DNA of 64,000 nt from Acidithiobacillus sp. HP-2 (GTDB lineage: Bacteria; Pseudomonadota; Gammaproteobacteria; Acidithiobacillales; Acidithiobacillaceae): positions 1-64,000 of the forward strand of contig NZ_JACKZA010000007.1 in the NCBI RefSeq assembly GCF_015100155.1. The letters are read 5' to 3'. The notes beneath the pieces are model-generated. The model searched no databases, had not been told where the DNA came from, and worked only from the letters and a program-made list of their open reading frames with translations. Both the position numbers and the translations under genes were made by a program. Shown here piece by piece: positions 16,539-24,666 of this stretch. Every line of letters starts with the position of its first letter. Position 1 is the first letter of the stretch.

Positions 16539-18134
16539 ATGGAAAATCAGAAAACTTTTCTTGTCATTGCACTGGCCGTGGTCTTTTTTCTGCTGTTTCA
16601 GGCCTGGCAGGAGCAAAATGCGCCGAAAACCGTGACGCCCGCAACCAGCACCGCCAGCAAGGCAGTCGCTCCCGTCACCGCCCCGACGGTTTCACCCATT
16701 ACCACGACGGTACCTGCAGCCGTCAGTCAGGCCATGGCTCCGGCGCGCGGCCCCTCCGTGCCTTTCAGCACCAGGGTGTTTACCGGTCATATCGGCCTGC
16801 ATGGTGGAGACATCCAGAATCTTGGCCTGCGTGCCTACCCTGTAGCCACCGATAATCCTGCTCCTTACCCTATTCTGGACACAAGCTCCGCCAAACTGAC
16901 GACCCAACAAAGTGGATTTTTGGGAAGAGACGGACAATTACTCATTCCCCAGTTTGCGGAAGAAAAGCCCTCTTCGGATACGGACAGCCCGATCGTCCTG
17001 AAGGGCAAGGCCGGACCTTTGACGATCACCAAAACCTGGGTTTTCCAGCCCGATAGCTATCTTGCTGAAGAGCACATCCAGGTAACCAACAGCGGAACCC
17101 AGCCCTGGAACGGCAGCTACTTTGATCAGATTCTGCGCAATGATCGCGCCGAAAGTCACATGTTCATGTCCATTTTTACGGGCGCCGTACTGATGCATGG
17201 CGGAAACTTCAGTGAAGTCAGTTTTGGCGACATGCGTGACCACCCCCACACGGAAGCAGGGCCTGGCTGGGCCGGAATGATGGACCATTATTTTCTGGCA
17301 GCCGTTCTGCCCGCCGAACAGGCGCAGCATGTGCAGGTTTATGCCCGACCCTCCGGCAGTAATTATGTGGCGGGGGTAAATACGCCTCTACCCACCCTGG
17401 CTCCGGGGCAGAGTACCACCATTACCCAGCAGATTTTTCTGGGTCCCAAACAGCAAAGTCGCCTGGCGGCACTGGGTCGGGGTCTGGAGCAGACGGTTGA
17501 TTATGGCTGGTTTGCCATTATTGCCGAACCCATGCATCTGGTACTCAAATGGTTTCATGGTCTGGTCGGCAACTGGGGTCTGGCCATTATTCTCCTGGTC
17601 ATCGTCATCAAGGCGATCTTCTTCTATCCCTCGGCCATCAGTTACCGGTCCATGGCCAACATGCGCAAGCTCCAGCCCAAACTGGAAAAACTGAAAAAAG
17701 AATGTGGTGATGATAAGCAGAAACTGGGCGCGGCCATGATGGAGCTTTACCGTACGGAAAAGGTCAATCCGATGGCGGGCTGTTTGCCCATTCTTCTGCA
17801 AATGCCTTTTTTCATTGCCCTTTACTGGGTTCTGGTAGAAAGCGTATCACTCCGCCAGGCACCCTTCATCCTCTGGATTCATGATCTGGCGGTGCCCGAT
17901 CCTTATTACATCCTGCCGCTGCTCATGGGCATTTCCATGTTTTTCCAGCAGCGCCTCAACCCTGCGCCCGTCGATCCAATGCAGAAAAAAATCATGTCGG
18001 CTCTGCCGGTCATTTTTGCGGTGTTTTTCTCTTTTTTCCCGGCAGGTCTGGTACTCTACTGGTTGACCAACAACGTCGTTTCCATTGGTCAGCAATACCT
18101 GATCACCCGACACATCATGGCCGCCAAAGACTAG
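16539..18134 (+). CDS. yidC: Membrane protein insertase YidC
   Basis: A 531-residue inner-membrane insertase. Residues about 6-24 form the first membrane helix; about 60-320 is the large periplasmic domain typical of Gram-negative YidC, preceded by an Ala/Thr/Pro-rich linker. The conserved insertase core follows (GNWGLAIILLVIVIKAIFFYPS, then MQKKIMSALPVIFAVFFSFF) with five helices and a short tail. It inserts membrane proteins with or without Sec. Start ATG at 16539 yields the usual MENQ. Confidence 0.97.
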   Translation: MENQKTFLVIALAVVFFLLFQAWQEQNAPKTVTPATSTASKAVAPVTAPTVSPITTTVPAAVSQAMAPARGPSVPFSTRVFTGHIGLHGGDIQNLGLRAYPVATDNPAPYPILDTSSAKLTTQQSGFLGRDGQLLIPQFAEEKPSSDTDSPIVLKGKAGPLTITKTWVFQPDSYLAEEHIQVTNSGTQPWNGSYFDQILRNDRAESHMFMSIFTGAVLMHGGNFSEVSFGDMRDHPHTEAGPGWAGMMDHYFLAAVLPAEQAQHVQVYARPSGSNYVAGVNTPLPTLAPGQSTTITQQIFLGPKQQSRLAALGRGLEQTVDYGWFAIIAEPMHLVLKWFHGLVGNWGLAIILLVIVIKAIFFYPSAISYRSMANMRKLQPKLEKLKKECGDDKQKLGAAMMELYRTEKVNPMAGCLPILLQMPFFIALYWVLVESVSLRQAPFILWIHDLAVPDPYYILPLLMGISMFFQQRLNPAPVDPMQKKIMSALPVIFAVFFSFFPAGLVLYWLTNNVVSIGQQYLITRHIMAAKD

Positions 18135-18199
18135 GGCGGCAAGGCTTTTCGCAGCTGGGTTGTCTCATCGGTTCCTGAATCGTGGCGAGGATCTTATAG

Positions 18200-19558
18200 A
18201 TGCGCTATCAGCAGGGAGATACCATCGTCGCCATTGCGACGCCGCCCGGAGAGGGGGGCGTCGGCATTTTGCGCCTCTCTGGTCCAGCCGCCCTGCGCAT
18301 TGCCAAGGCCCTCTGCGGACTGGCCCCGGAAAGCCCGAACTGGTCCGCCCGACATGCCCGTTTCCGGCATTTTTACGGCCGCGATGGCCAGGGCATAGAT
18401 CACGGTATTACCCTTTATTTCCCTGCACCGCACAGCTATACCGGTGAAGACGTGGTCGAATTACAGGGACATGGGAGTCCTCTGGCACTGGCCACCTTGA
18501 TGCAGGAATCGGTCGCTCATGGCGCCCGTGCAGCGCGGGCAGGTGAGTTTACCGAACGCGCTTTTCTCCATGGCCGTCTGGATCTGGCCCAGGCGGAAGC
18601 CGTGGCAGACCTCATTCATGCGCGCAGCGAAGCACAGGTACGTGCCGCTTCGGCAAGTCTCGAAGGCGCTTTTTCCAAGGCTGTCGACGCCATCTATTGG
18701 CAATTATTGCAACTTCTTGCCCTGGTGGAGGCCGGGCTGGATTTCAGCGAGGAAGACCTCGGCACTGCGCACGACAGCGCGGTTCATCATGGTCTCGAAA
18801 CCTTGCAGAAGCAGCTGCTTCACTTGCAACAGCAAGCCCGGCAAGGTGCACGTCTCGCCAGGGGTGGCCGCGTCATTCTTGCCGGTCGCCCCAATGTTGG
18901 CAAATCCAGCCTGATGAATGCGCTGGCTCAACGGGATGCGGCCATTGTTACCCCGGTTCCCGGAACTACCCGTGACTTGCTGCGCGAGGAAATCCTGCTC
19001 GACGGCCTGCCCGTAGAACTCATTGATACGGCCGGGCTCCGGGAGTCACAAGATGTGGTAGAGGCGGAAGGCATTTCCCGGGCGCGGCAGATTTTGCAAA
19101 GTGCCCAGCTGATATTGCTGGTTGCGGACGCCCACGCCGGCTGGCAAGCCGAAGACCAGACTATTCTCGAATCCCTGCCGTCCATACCCAGACTGATTAT
19201 CTGGAACAAGCAGGATCTGGTAACCCGCCTCCCCAACGCACCGGCCCACGAAGCCTGCCTGGCCATTTCTGCGCTGGCGGGAGATGGTTTGGATGCCCTG
19301 AAAGCAGAAATCATGCTGCAGATGGGCATGGAAAACAGCGCCTGTGCCTTCAGTGCCCGGCAGCGCCACGTGGAGGCACTGGCCGACACGACAGAAAAAG
19401 TGACGGATGCGCTACACCTGCAAATAACCGCCGCCCCCCCGGAGATCCTGGCGCAAACCTTGCGGGAAGCCGCCAATGCCCTGGCGCAAATTACCGGAAA
19501 AATTGATGTGGAAGATATTCTCGGAGAGATTTTTTCGCGCTTCTGTATCGGTAAATAA
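18200..19558 (+). CDS. mnmE: tRNA uridine-5-carboxymethylaminomethyl GTPase MnmE
   Basis: The 452-residue protein (with MnmG) modifies the wobble uridine of certain tRNAs. The N-terminal tetrahydrofolate-binding domain has DTIVAIATPPGEGGVGILRLSG; the GTPase domain has Walker A GRPNVGKSSLMN (about 231-242), a switch with PGTTRD and DTAGLRE, and NKQD; the C-terminus ends FCIGK, the catalytic-cysteine motif. All key parts are present. It ends the rpmH series and is followed by a strong terminator. Confidence 0.97.
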   Translation: MRYQQGDTIVAIATPPGEGGVGILRLSGPAALRIAKALCGLAPESPNWSARHARFRHFYGRDGQGIDHGITLYFPAPHSYTGEDVVELQGHGSPLALATLMQESVAHGARAARAGEFTERAFLHGRLDLAQAEAVADLIHARSEAQVRAASASLEGAFSKAVDAIYWQLLQLLALVEAGLDFSEEDLGTAHDSAVHHGLETLQKQLLHLQQQARQGARLARGGRVILAGRPNVGKSSLMNALAQRDAAIVTPVPGTTRDLLREEILLDGLPVELIDTAGLRESQDVVEAEGISRARQILQSAQLILLVADAHAGWQAEDQTILESLPSIPRLIIWNKQDLVTRLPNAPAHEACLAISALAGDGLDALKAEIMLQMGMENSACAFSARQRHVEALADTTEKVTDALHLQITAAPPEILAQTLREAANALAQITGKIDVEDILGEIFSRFCIGK

Positions 19559-19578
19559 ACGCAGATCTTCATAATATA

Positions 19579-19608
19579 AAAAGGGCTGGATAACCCTCCA
19601 GCCCTTTT
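19579..19608. terminator. Bidirectional intrinsic terminator between mnmE and hsp20
   Basis: A perfect 12-bp stem AAAAGGGCTGGA / TCCAGCCCTTTT with a six-base loop is followed by a T-rich run on the plus strand and by TTTT plus AT-rich sequence on the minus strand. It serves the convergent mnmE and hsp20 genes. Confidence 0.9.
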
Positions 19609-19631
19609 ATTTTTTCAACTATTGCTAAACC

Positions 19632-20084
19632 TCATTCGACGCTGATTTTCCGTCTTTTGGCAGATTCCGCCTTGGGTAAGACCAGCTCCAGAACGCCATC
19701 TTTATAGGCTGCCTTACTCTGGCTGGCATCCACATCAACAGGCAACTGTACCGTCCGTGAAAAATCACCATAACGGCGTTCACGATAAATATACTTGCCT
19801 TCTTCTTCCGTCTTGTTTTCTTCCTTGCTGCCGCTGATATATACCTGGTTACCATGAACCTGGACATCCAGCTTTTCCTTATCCATACCGGGTACTTCGG
19901 CGCGAATGACTATTTCGTTATCGCGGTCCAGAACATCAATATGAGCAATATGTGCGCGCACTGAACCATTCTGATTACCGTTATTTACCGGACGAAAAAC
20001 GCCGGGCAAAAGGGAATCAAAAAACTGCTCTACCGGATCCACAGAACGCACCGACTGTACTGAAGAATTCTTTTCATCAACCAT
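19632..20084 (-). CDS. Small heat-shock protein (Hsp20/alpha-crystallin)
   Basis: A 150-residue chaperone that holds unfolding proteins in solution. The alpha-crystallin domain spans about 45-140: IVIRAEVPGMDKEKLDVQVHG, the RRYGDFSRTVQLP strand and the AAYKDGVLELVLPK segment with the A-x-x-x-x-G-V-L motif. The ATG at 20084 follows AAGGAG by eight bases. A sigma-32-like promoter lies upstream. Confidence 0.95.
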   Translation of the reverse strand: MVDEKNSSVQSVRSVDPVEQFFDSLLPGVFRPVNNGNQNGSVRAHIAHIDVLDRDNEIVIRAEVPGMDKEKLDVQVHGNQVYISGSKEENKTEEEGKYIYRERRYGDFSRTVQLPVDVDASQSKAAYKDGVLELVLPKAESAKRRKISVE

Positions 20085-20132
20085 GGAATAATCTCCTTAA
20101 TTCATCCCGGTGACCTAATCACCATGCTCCAG

Positions 20133-20162
20133 TTAATGGGGCTGCGAAAAACCATTTTCAAG
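20133..20162 (-). promoter_or_regulatory. Sigma-32 (heat-shock) promoter of hsp20
   Basis: On the minus strand CTTGAAA (20162-20156) is followed after 14 bases by CCCCATTAA (20141-20133). This matches the RpoH consensus CTTGAAA-N11-16-CCCCATNT. It is about 50 bases before the hsp20 start codon. Confidence 0.85.
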
Positions 20163-20192
20163 CCCTGAGAGAAATATTGTTGAAGAAATACT

Positions 20193-21116
20193 TCAGTATG
20201 GATAATCCCAGCCTTCCGGCTGATCCTTGAAACGACGATGCACCCACCAGTATTGTTCCGGGGCCTTGCGAATAGCGGTTTCCAGCACGGTATTCATGGC
20301 CGTGGCGTCTGCCACCGCTGCACCCGCAGGAAAATTTTCGGGCATGGGCACAAACTCCAGTCGAAATCCCTGACCACGGGGCAGACGGTAGGCAAACAGA
20401 CCGAACACCGGGCTCTGCCGACGCAGGGCCAGCCGCCCCAGCAAAGGAGTGGTACAGGCGGGTCGCCCAAAAAAAGGGGCATAGTCTCCTTCCCGGGGAT
20501 CCACATTCTGATCCGGCAAAATACCCACCACCTGGTGCTGCTGCAAAGTATGCAAAAGAGGACGAATGCCCTCTTCCTTGGACGTCAACCGTGCGCCACT
20601 GCGTCCCCGACCTGCCGCCATCAATGCATTCAGAGCCGGATTGCGGGTGTCCATATACAGCACCGTCACTGGCCAGCGATGACCAATATATTGCACGGCC
20701 GCTTCCCAGGCCCCCAGGTGGGCGGTAAACAAAATGACACCGCGTCCTTCTGCCAGCGCAGCATCCACCTGTTCCACACCGCGCACCTCACGAATCAGCC
20801 CCAAAGCCCGGGGCAAAGGCCAGAACCACAGGGGTCCCAGTTCCAGGGCGGCCTGACCCAGGGCGCGAAAATGCCGGCGTTGCAAATCGTGGCGCTGCAC
20901 CAAAGAAAGATCGGGAAAAGCAATGGCCAGATTTGCGTCCACCACCTGGCGGGGTCGCCGCATAATCCGCCGGGCGACATCGCCGAGCGCGGAACCCAAC
21001 GCCGCCCGCCATGAACCCGGCAAAACGGCTGCACCACGCAGCAGGGCGACAATCAACCACACCTGCGACTGCTGTCCGGGGCTTGCCCTGGAGGATTCGA
21101 CCGATGATTTAGCCAC
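20193..21116 (-). CDS. lpxL: Lipid A biosynthesis lauroyl-type acyltransferase
   Basis: The 307-residue protein belongs to the LpxL/HtrB acyltransferase family, which adds secondary acyl chains to lipid A precursors at the inner membrane. The catalytic H-x4-E motif is in FTAHLGAWE, followed by [11 protein letters not shown], the substrate-loop [10 protein letters not shown] and [19 protein letters not shown]; the C-terminus ends WWVHRRFK. The GTG at 21116, five bases after AGGA, is chosen; the open frame extends further but only into the divergent nadD gene. LpxM cannot be excluded. Confidence 0.88.
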   Translation of the reverse strand: MAKSSVESSRASPGQQSQVWLIVALLRGAAVLPGSWRAALGSALGDVARRIMRRPRQVVDANLAIAFPDLSLVQRHDLQRRHFRALGQAALELGPLWFWPLPRALGLIREVRGVEQVDAALAEGRGVILFTAHLGAWEAAVQYIGHRWPVTVLYMDTRNPALNALMAAGRGRSGARLTSKEEGIRPLLHTLQQHQVVGILPDQNVDPREGDYAPFFGRPACTTPLLGRLALRRQSPVFGLFAYRLPRGQGFRLEFVPMPENFPAGAAVADATAMNTVLETAIRKAPEQYWWVHRRFKDQPEGWDYPY

Positions 21117-21215
21117 CTGATTCCTGATCTGTTCCGCAAAGCGCACATCATAAACGCGGGACCGGCCTTTTGTCGCTGCCTTCCCCCCGTTCCCAGCCTT
21201 GGTTATATTCCGGTA

Positions 21216-21872
21216 ATGGATAATGTTACCGATAATGATCTGGTTATTCTGGGGGGGACTTTCGATCCCATCCACTACGGGCATCTGCGCGCCGTAGAGG
21301 AAGTCCGTCAGGCCCTCAAGACTGCCGAGGTGATGCTGATTCCTGCAGGTCATCCGCCGCATCGTCAAAGTCCCTGGGCTGCCGCCCGACATCGTCTGGC
21401 CATGGCCCGCATTGCCGTCGCCCACCACCCCCGTTTTGCCGTCAGTGATCGGGAGGTGGGACGTGAGGGGCCGTCCTATACCGTGGACACCCTCCGCGCC
21501 CTGCGTCTGGAACGCCCGGATGCCTTACTGGCCATGGTCATTGGCATGGATGCCTTTTTGCGTTTTGATACCTGGCGCGACTGGCAACAGATTCTGGAAT
21601 TAACCCATCTTATCGTCACCGGACGACCGGGCTGGCCGGCTGCCGAACTTCCCGAAGCCTTGCGGCAAACCCTCTATCAACGGCGTTGCGACGATATCCG
21701 CCAGCTCCACCAACAACCCGCCGGCTTCATTTTTTTTCAGACCATCACCGCACTGGAAATCTCCGCGACCAGTATTCGCAGCCTGTTGGCCAACGGCCAA
21801 AGTCCGCGCTTCCTGTTACCCGACGAAGTATTGGATTATATTGAGAGCAAGGGGCTCTACCAAAGCCCGTAA
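21216..21872 (+). CDS. nadD: Nicotinate-nucleotide adenylyltransferase
   Basis: The 218-residue enzyme joins nicotinate mononucleotide and ATP in NAD synthesis. It has the nucleotidyltransferase motif [12 protein letters not shown] (13-24), [19 protein letters not shown] and the C-terminal [10 protein letters not shown]. It opens a run of seven closely spaced or overlapping genes ending with rng. The start is divergent from lpxL with about 100 bases between. Confidence 0.95.
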   Translation: MDNVTDNDLVILGGTFDPIHYGHLRAVEEVRQALKTAEVMLIPAGHPPHRQSPWAAARHRLAMARIAVAHHPRFAVSDREVGREGPSYTVDTLRALRLERPDALLAMVIGMDAFLRFDTWRDWQQILELTHLIVTGRPGWPAAELPEALRQTLYQRRCDDIRQLHQQPAGFIFFQTITALEISATSIRSLLANGQSPRFLLPDEVLDYIESKGLYQSP

Positions 21873-21895
21873 ATCGACTCAAAGGATTATTGCAC

Positions 21896-22252
21896 TTGGC
21901 GACAGCAGAAAATCTCCGCGACATTATTGTGACTGTTCTTGATGAACACAAAGCCCTCGATATCAAAGCCATCGACGTCCGTAAACAGACCGACATTACG
22001 GATTATCTGATTATTGCCTCTGGCACCTCCGACCGTCATCTCAAGGCCCTGGCTGATCATGTCATGGCCCGCATGCGCGAAGAGGGCGTTCGGCCACTGG
22101 GAAAAGAAGGGCTCAGCGTGGGTGATTGGGCACTGGTAGATCTCGGCGATGTGGTGGTTCACGTCATGCGCCCTGAGGTGCGCGATTTTTATCAGCTCGA
22201 ACGGCTCTGGGGAGAACTTCCCCAGATGCGTGGGCAAAACGAACGCCGCTGA
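21896..22252 (+). CDS. rsfS: Ribosomal silencing factor RsfS
   Basis: A 118-residue protein that binds L14 and blocks subunit joining during starvation. It shows the DUF143 pattern: DIKAIDVRKQTDITDYLIIASGTSDRH and DWALVDLGDVVVHVM, EVRDFYQLERLW. No ATG is available; TTG at 21896 is nine bases after AAGGA and gives a natural start, whereas TTG at 21890 is too close to the ribosome site. nadD-rsfS-rlmH is a widespread order. Confidence 0.93.
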   Translation: MATAENLRDIIVTVLDEHKALDIKAIDVRKQTDITDYLIIASGTSDRHLKALADHVMARMREEGVRPLGKEGLSVGDWALVDLGDVVVHVMRPEVRDFYQLERLWGELPQMRGQNERR

Positions 22253-22258
22253 TTATCG

Positions 22259-22732
22259 ATGCGGCTCCGGATTCTTGCCATCGGCAACAAAATGCCAGTC
22301 TGGGTGGAAAACGGTGTCGCTGAATATGCAGCCAGAATGCCGCCACAGTGTCGGGTGGAATGGCGCGCCCTGCCAATGGCCAAAAGGGGGCGCAGTGGCG
22401 ACCCGATCCGGTGGCGGCGTGAAGAAGGCGAGCGAATACGGAGTGCCACGCCTGCAGGGTCCGAGAAAGTCGCTCTGGAAGTGGGTGGCAAAGTACTGAG
22501 CAGTGAGGCCTTGGCGCAGCGGATGGATGCCTGGTTTCTGGGTGGCCGCGACGTCACCTTCTGGATCGGCGGGCCGGATGGACTGGACCCCGAACTACAG
22601 GCTGACTGGCAATGGTCACTGTCGGCATTAACTATGGCACATCCTGTTGTGCGGGTAGTTTTAGCGGAACAATTATATCGGGCCTGGAGCATTCAGGCCG
22701 GATTACCTTATCATCGTGGCGCAGAGGAGTGA
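22259..22732 (+). CDS. rlmH: 23S rRNA pseudouridine-1915 N3-methyltransferase RlmH
   Basis: A 157-residue SPOUT methyltransferase. LRILAIGNKMPVWVENGV opens the protein; the knot region FWIGGPDGLDPEL (about 101-113) and the C-terminal LAEQLYRAWSIQAGLPYHR are the RlmH signatures. It methylates pseudouridine 1915 of 23S rRNA. Six bases follow rsfS. Confidence 0.95.
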   Translation: MRLRILAIGNKMPVWVENGVAEYAARMPPQCRVEWRALPMAKRGRSGDPIRWRREEGERIRSATPAGSEKVALEVGGKVLSSEALAQRMDAWFLGGRDVTFWIGGPDGLDPELQADWQWSLSALTMAHPVVRVVLAEQLYRAWSIQAGLPYHRGAEE

Positions 22733-22739
22733 CGCTGAC

Positions 22740-23177
22740 GTGAAGCAAATGTGGATAAAACCGGGAGTCATCCGGATAAGTATGGCCCTGACCCTGAGTC
22801 TCGGGCTGAGCGCCTGTGCGCAAATGGTCGAAGTCAGCCCCCAGCAGAGCAGTTCGGATGCCATTGCCGTGCAGGCAGGGCGGGAGCACATTCTGGCCCT
22901 TTCACCTGCCGTCAATGATGCCCAGCTTGCACCGGTTAAAAGCGCATTGACAGCGGCTCAATCCGCGCAGTCCCGGGGCGATTATCTCCTGGCAGAGCGC
23001 GAGACCCTGCTGGCAAAAGTATTACTGGATAATATTCAGGTTCGTCTCAAGAGCTCTCCCGGCAGCAGTCAGCGCCAGGCCCTGCAGAGCCAGATCGCCA
23101 ATCTGCAAAGCCAGATCGCCGCAACCCACCAGCAAATAGATGCCACCAAGGCACAAATCGCCAAGGAGTCTCAATAA
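22740..23177 (+). CDS. Small coiled-coil lipoprotein
   Basis: A 145-residue protein with a lipoprotein signal: hydrophobic stretch SMALTLSLGLSACAQ with lipobox LSAC. The mature part is Gln/Ala-rich and predicted coiled-coil near its end (QALQSQIANLQSQIAATHQQ). GTG at 22740 is used, ten bases after GAGGAG; ATG at 22749 is the alternative. It precedes the OmpA-like coiled-coil protein with a shared TAATG, so the two are probably made together and may form an envelope complex. No named family. Confidence 0.7.
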   Translation: MKQMWIKPGVIRISMALTLSLGLSACAQMVEVSPQQSSSDAIAVQAGREHILALSPAVNDAQLAPVKSALTAAQSAQSRGDYLLAERETLLAKVLLDNIQVRLKSSPGSSQRQALQSQIANLQSQIAATHQQIDATKAQIAKESQ

Positions 23178-24082
23178 TGCGCGCCCACGCCCTGCTTGCT
23201 GCCGCCCTGTTGTTGTCATTTCCCGCGCTGGCCAGTGCCGATGTCGCAACCACCCGGGTATTACAACAATCCCTGCAACGCCTGCAGAATGCCCAGCGCA
23301 GCGGACCCGCCATTTCACCCACTACCTTGTCGGGCTTGCAGGAATCCCTGCAAATGATGACCCGTGATCAGGTCAACCCGGCCATCTTTCAGGTCGACAA
23401 AGCCATTTTTGACGCCCGGATGGCCGGCCTGCAGGAACAACGCCAATCTATCCATCAGCAGACCAGCCTGAGTAAGCTACAACAGCAGGTTCAATCGCTG
23501 ACCAGCCAGCATCAGGCCCTGCAGAACGAATATGCGCGACTGCGCCAGCAACTGGCCAGCAAAACCATGACCGGCGCGCAAACCCAACATTTGCAGGCAG
23601 AAATTCAACAACAAAAACAGATGCTACAGGCCGAAGAAAAACATCTCGCCAGCCTTGCCAAACAACCACCAGGTTCGCTAAACGGCTTATCCAGCAGTAC
23701 CGCCATTACCAGCACCACGAGCCTGCCAGCTTATGGCAAGGCTTTGACCGTATATGCCCGGGTGCAGGCCGCCAGCGATGGCGTGCACGTCTCCATGCCC
23801 GCCGATAGCCTTTTTGGCAGCGATAACCGCCTCAGTAGTGATGGTGAACAACGTTTGCAGGCTATTTCCCGTATTCTCAAGCAAAGTAATGCCCATGAAA
23901 TTCTGGTGCGGGTAGCGCCCCAGCCGCTGGGAGCCAATGCGGCCACCCAGCGCGCCGAAGCCATTTTGCGCAACCTGCGGCGTAATGGCGTCCCCGACCA
24001 GTCTCTGGCCCTGGCAACGGGTTCCGGCCTGGCAGCGGGAACCGCCGAGCTGCTTCTGGTGAATGCCAGCCCCACTTCGTGA
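23177..24082 (+). CDS. Exported coiled-coil protein with a degenerate OmpA-like domain
   Basis: A 301-residue protein: signal peptide (LLAAALLLSFPALASA), a long Gln-rich coiled coil (about 75-160), a Ser/Thr linker and a C-terminal domain (about 205-298) patterned like OmpA: DSLFGSDNRLSSDGEQRLQAISRIL, ILVRVAPQP, RAEAILRNLRRNGVPDQSL. The diaminopimelate-binding Asp of the usual GHTD/NxxLSxxRA region is not apparent, so peptidoglycan binding is doubtful. It overlaps the lipoprotein gene by one base and maf by four. Confidence 0.68.
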   Translation: MRAHALLAAALLLSFPALASADVATTRVLQQSLQRLQNAQRSGPAISPTTLSGLQESLQMMTRDQVNPAIFQVDKAIFDARMAGLQEQRQSIHQQTSLSKLQQQVQSLTSQHQALQNEYARLRQQLASKTMTGAQTQHLQAEIQQQKQMLQAEEKHLASLAKQPPGSLNGLSSSTAITSTTSLPAYGKALTVYARVQAASDGVHVSMPADSLFGSDNRLSSDGEQRLQAISRILKQSNAHEILVRVAPQPLGANAATQRAEAILRNLRRNGVPDQSLALATGSGLAAGTAELLLVNASPTS

Positions 24083-24666
24083 GCAAGCTGATTCTGGCAT
24101 CGGCTTCTCCCCGGCGACTGGCCCTGCTCCGGCAACTGGGCTATGACCCGCAGGTGCAGGTTGCGGATGTCGATGAAACCGCACAGGCCGGTGAACGCCC
24201 GGAAAATCTGGCGCAGCGCCTGGCGCGCAGCAAAGCCACGGCCCTGGCCGGAAGTCATCCAGAAAATCTGATCCTTGCCGCCGATACGGTGGTTGCCCTG
24301 GCCGGACAAGCATTTGGCAAGGCCCGCGACGCTGCCGACGCCTATGCCATGTACGCGAAACTCGGCGGGAAAGACCATCAGGTACATACGGCAGTTGCCC
24401 TGCTGCATGATGGACAGGTCGATGCAATCCTGCACAGCAGCACCGTGCGCCTGCGCAACATGAGCCCCCAGGAAATGGCGGATTACTGGGCCAGCGGGGA
24501 ACCTGCAGACAAGGCGGGGGCCTATGCCATACAGGGCCTGGGTGCGGTTTTTGTCGAACATCTTCAGGGCTCGTTCAGTGGCGTCATGGGCTTGCCCCTT
24601 TTTGAAACGGCCCGGCTTTTAACGCAGTGCGGCTTTCCGCCACCCGCATTTTCAGGATCCACATGA
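24079..24666 (+). CDS. maf: Maf-like nucleoside triphosphate pyrophosphatase
   Basis: A 195-residue Maf/HAM1-fold enzyme: LILASASPRRLALLRQLGY at the N-terminus, ADVDETAQAGERPENLAQRLA, then ILAADTVVAL, GKARDAADAYAMYAKLGGKDHQVHTAV, and GAYAIQGLGAVFVEHLQGSFSGVMGLPL. Maf proteins hydrolyse non-canonical or modified nucleotides; substrate subtype is not assigned. GTG start at 24079 overlaps the previous stop. It overlaps rng by four bases. Confidence 0.92.
   Translation: MSKLILASASPRRLALLRQLGYDPQVQVADVDETAQAGERPENLAQRLARSKATALAGSHPENLILAADTVVALAGQAFGKARDAADAYAMYAKLGGKDHQVHTAVALLHDGQVDAILHSSTVRLRNMSPQEMADYWASGEPADKAGAYAIQGLGAVFVEHLQGSFSGVMGLPLFETARLLTQCGFPPPAFSGST

Noticed and set aside
21117-21428. 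N-terminal extension of lpxL
   Set aside because: It would run across the divergent nadD gene; GTG at 21116 with its own ribosome site fits the family length.
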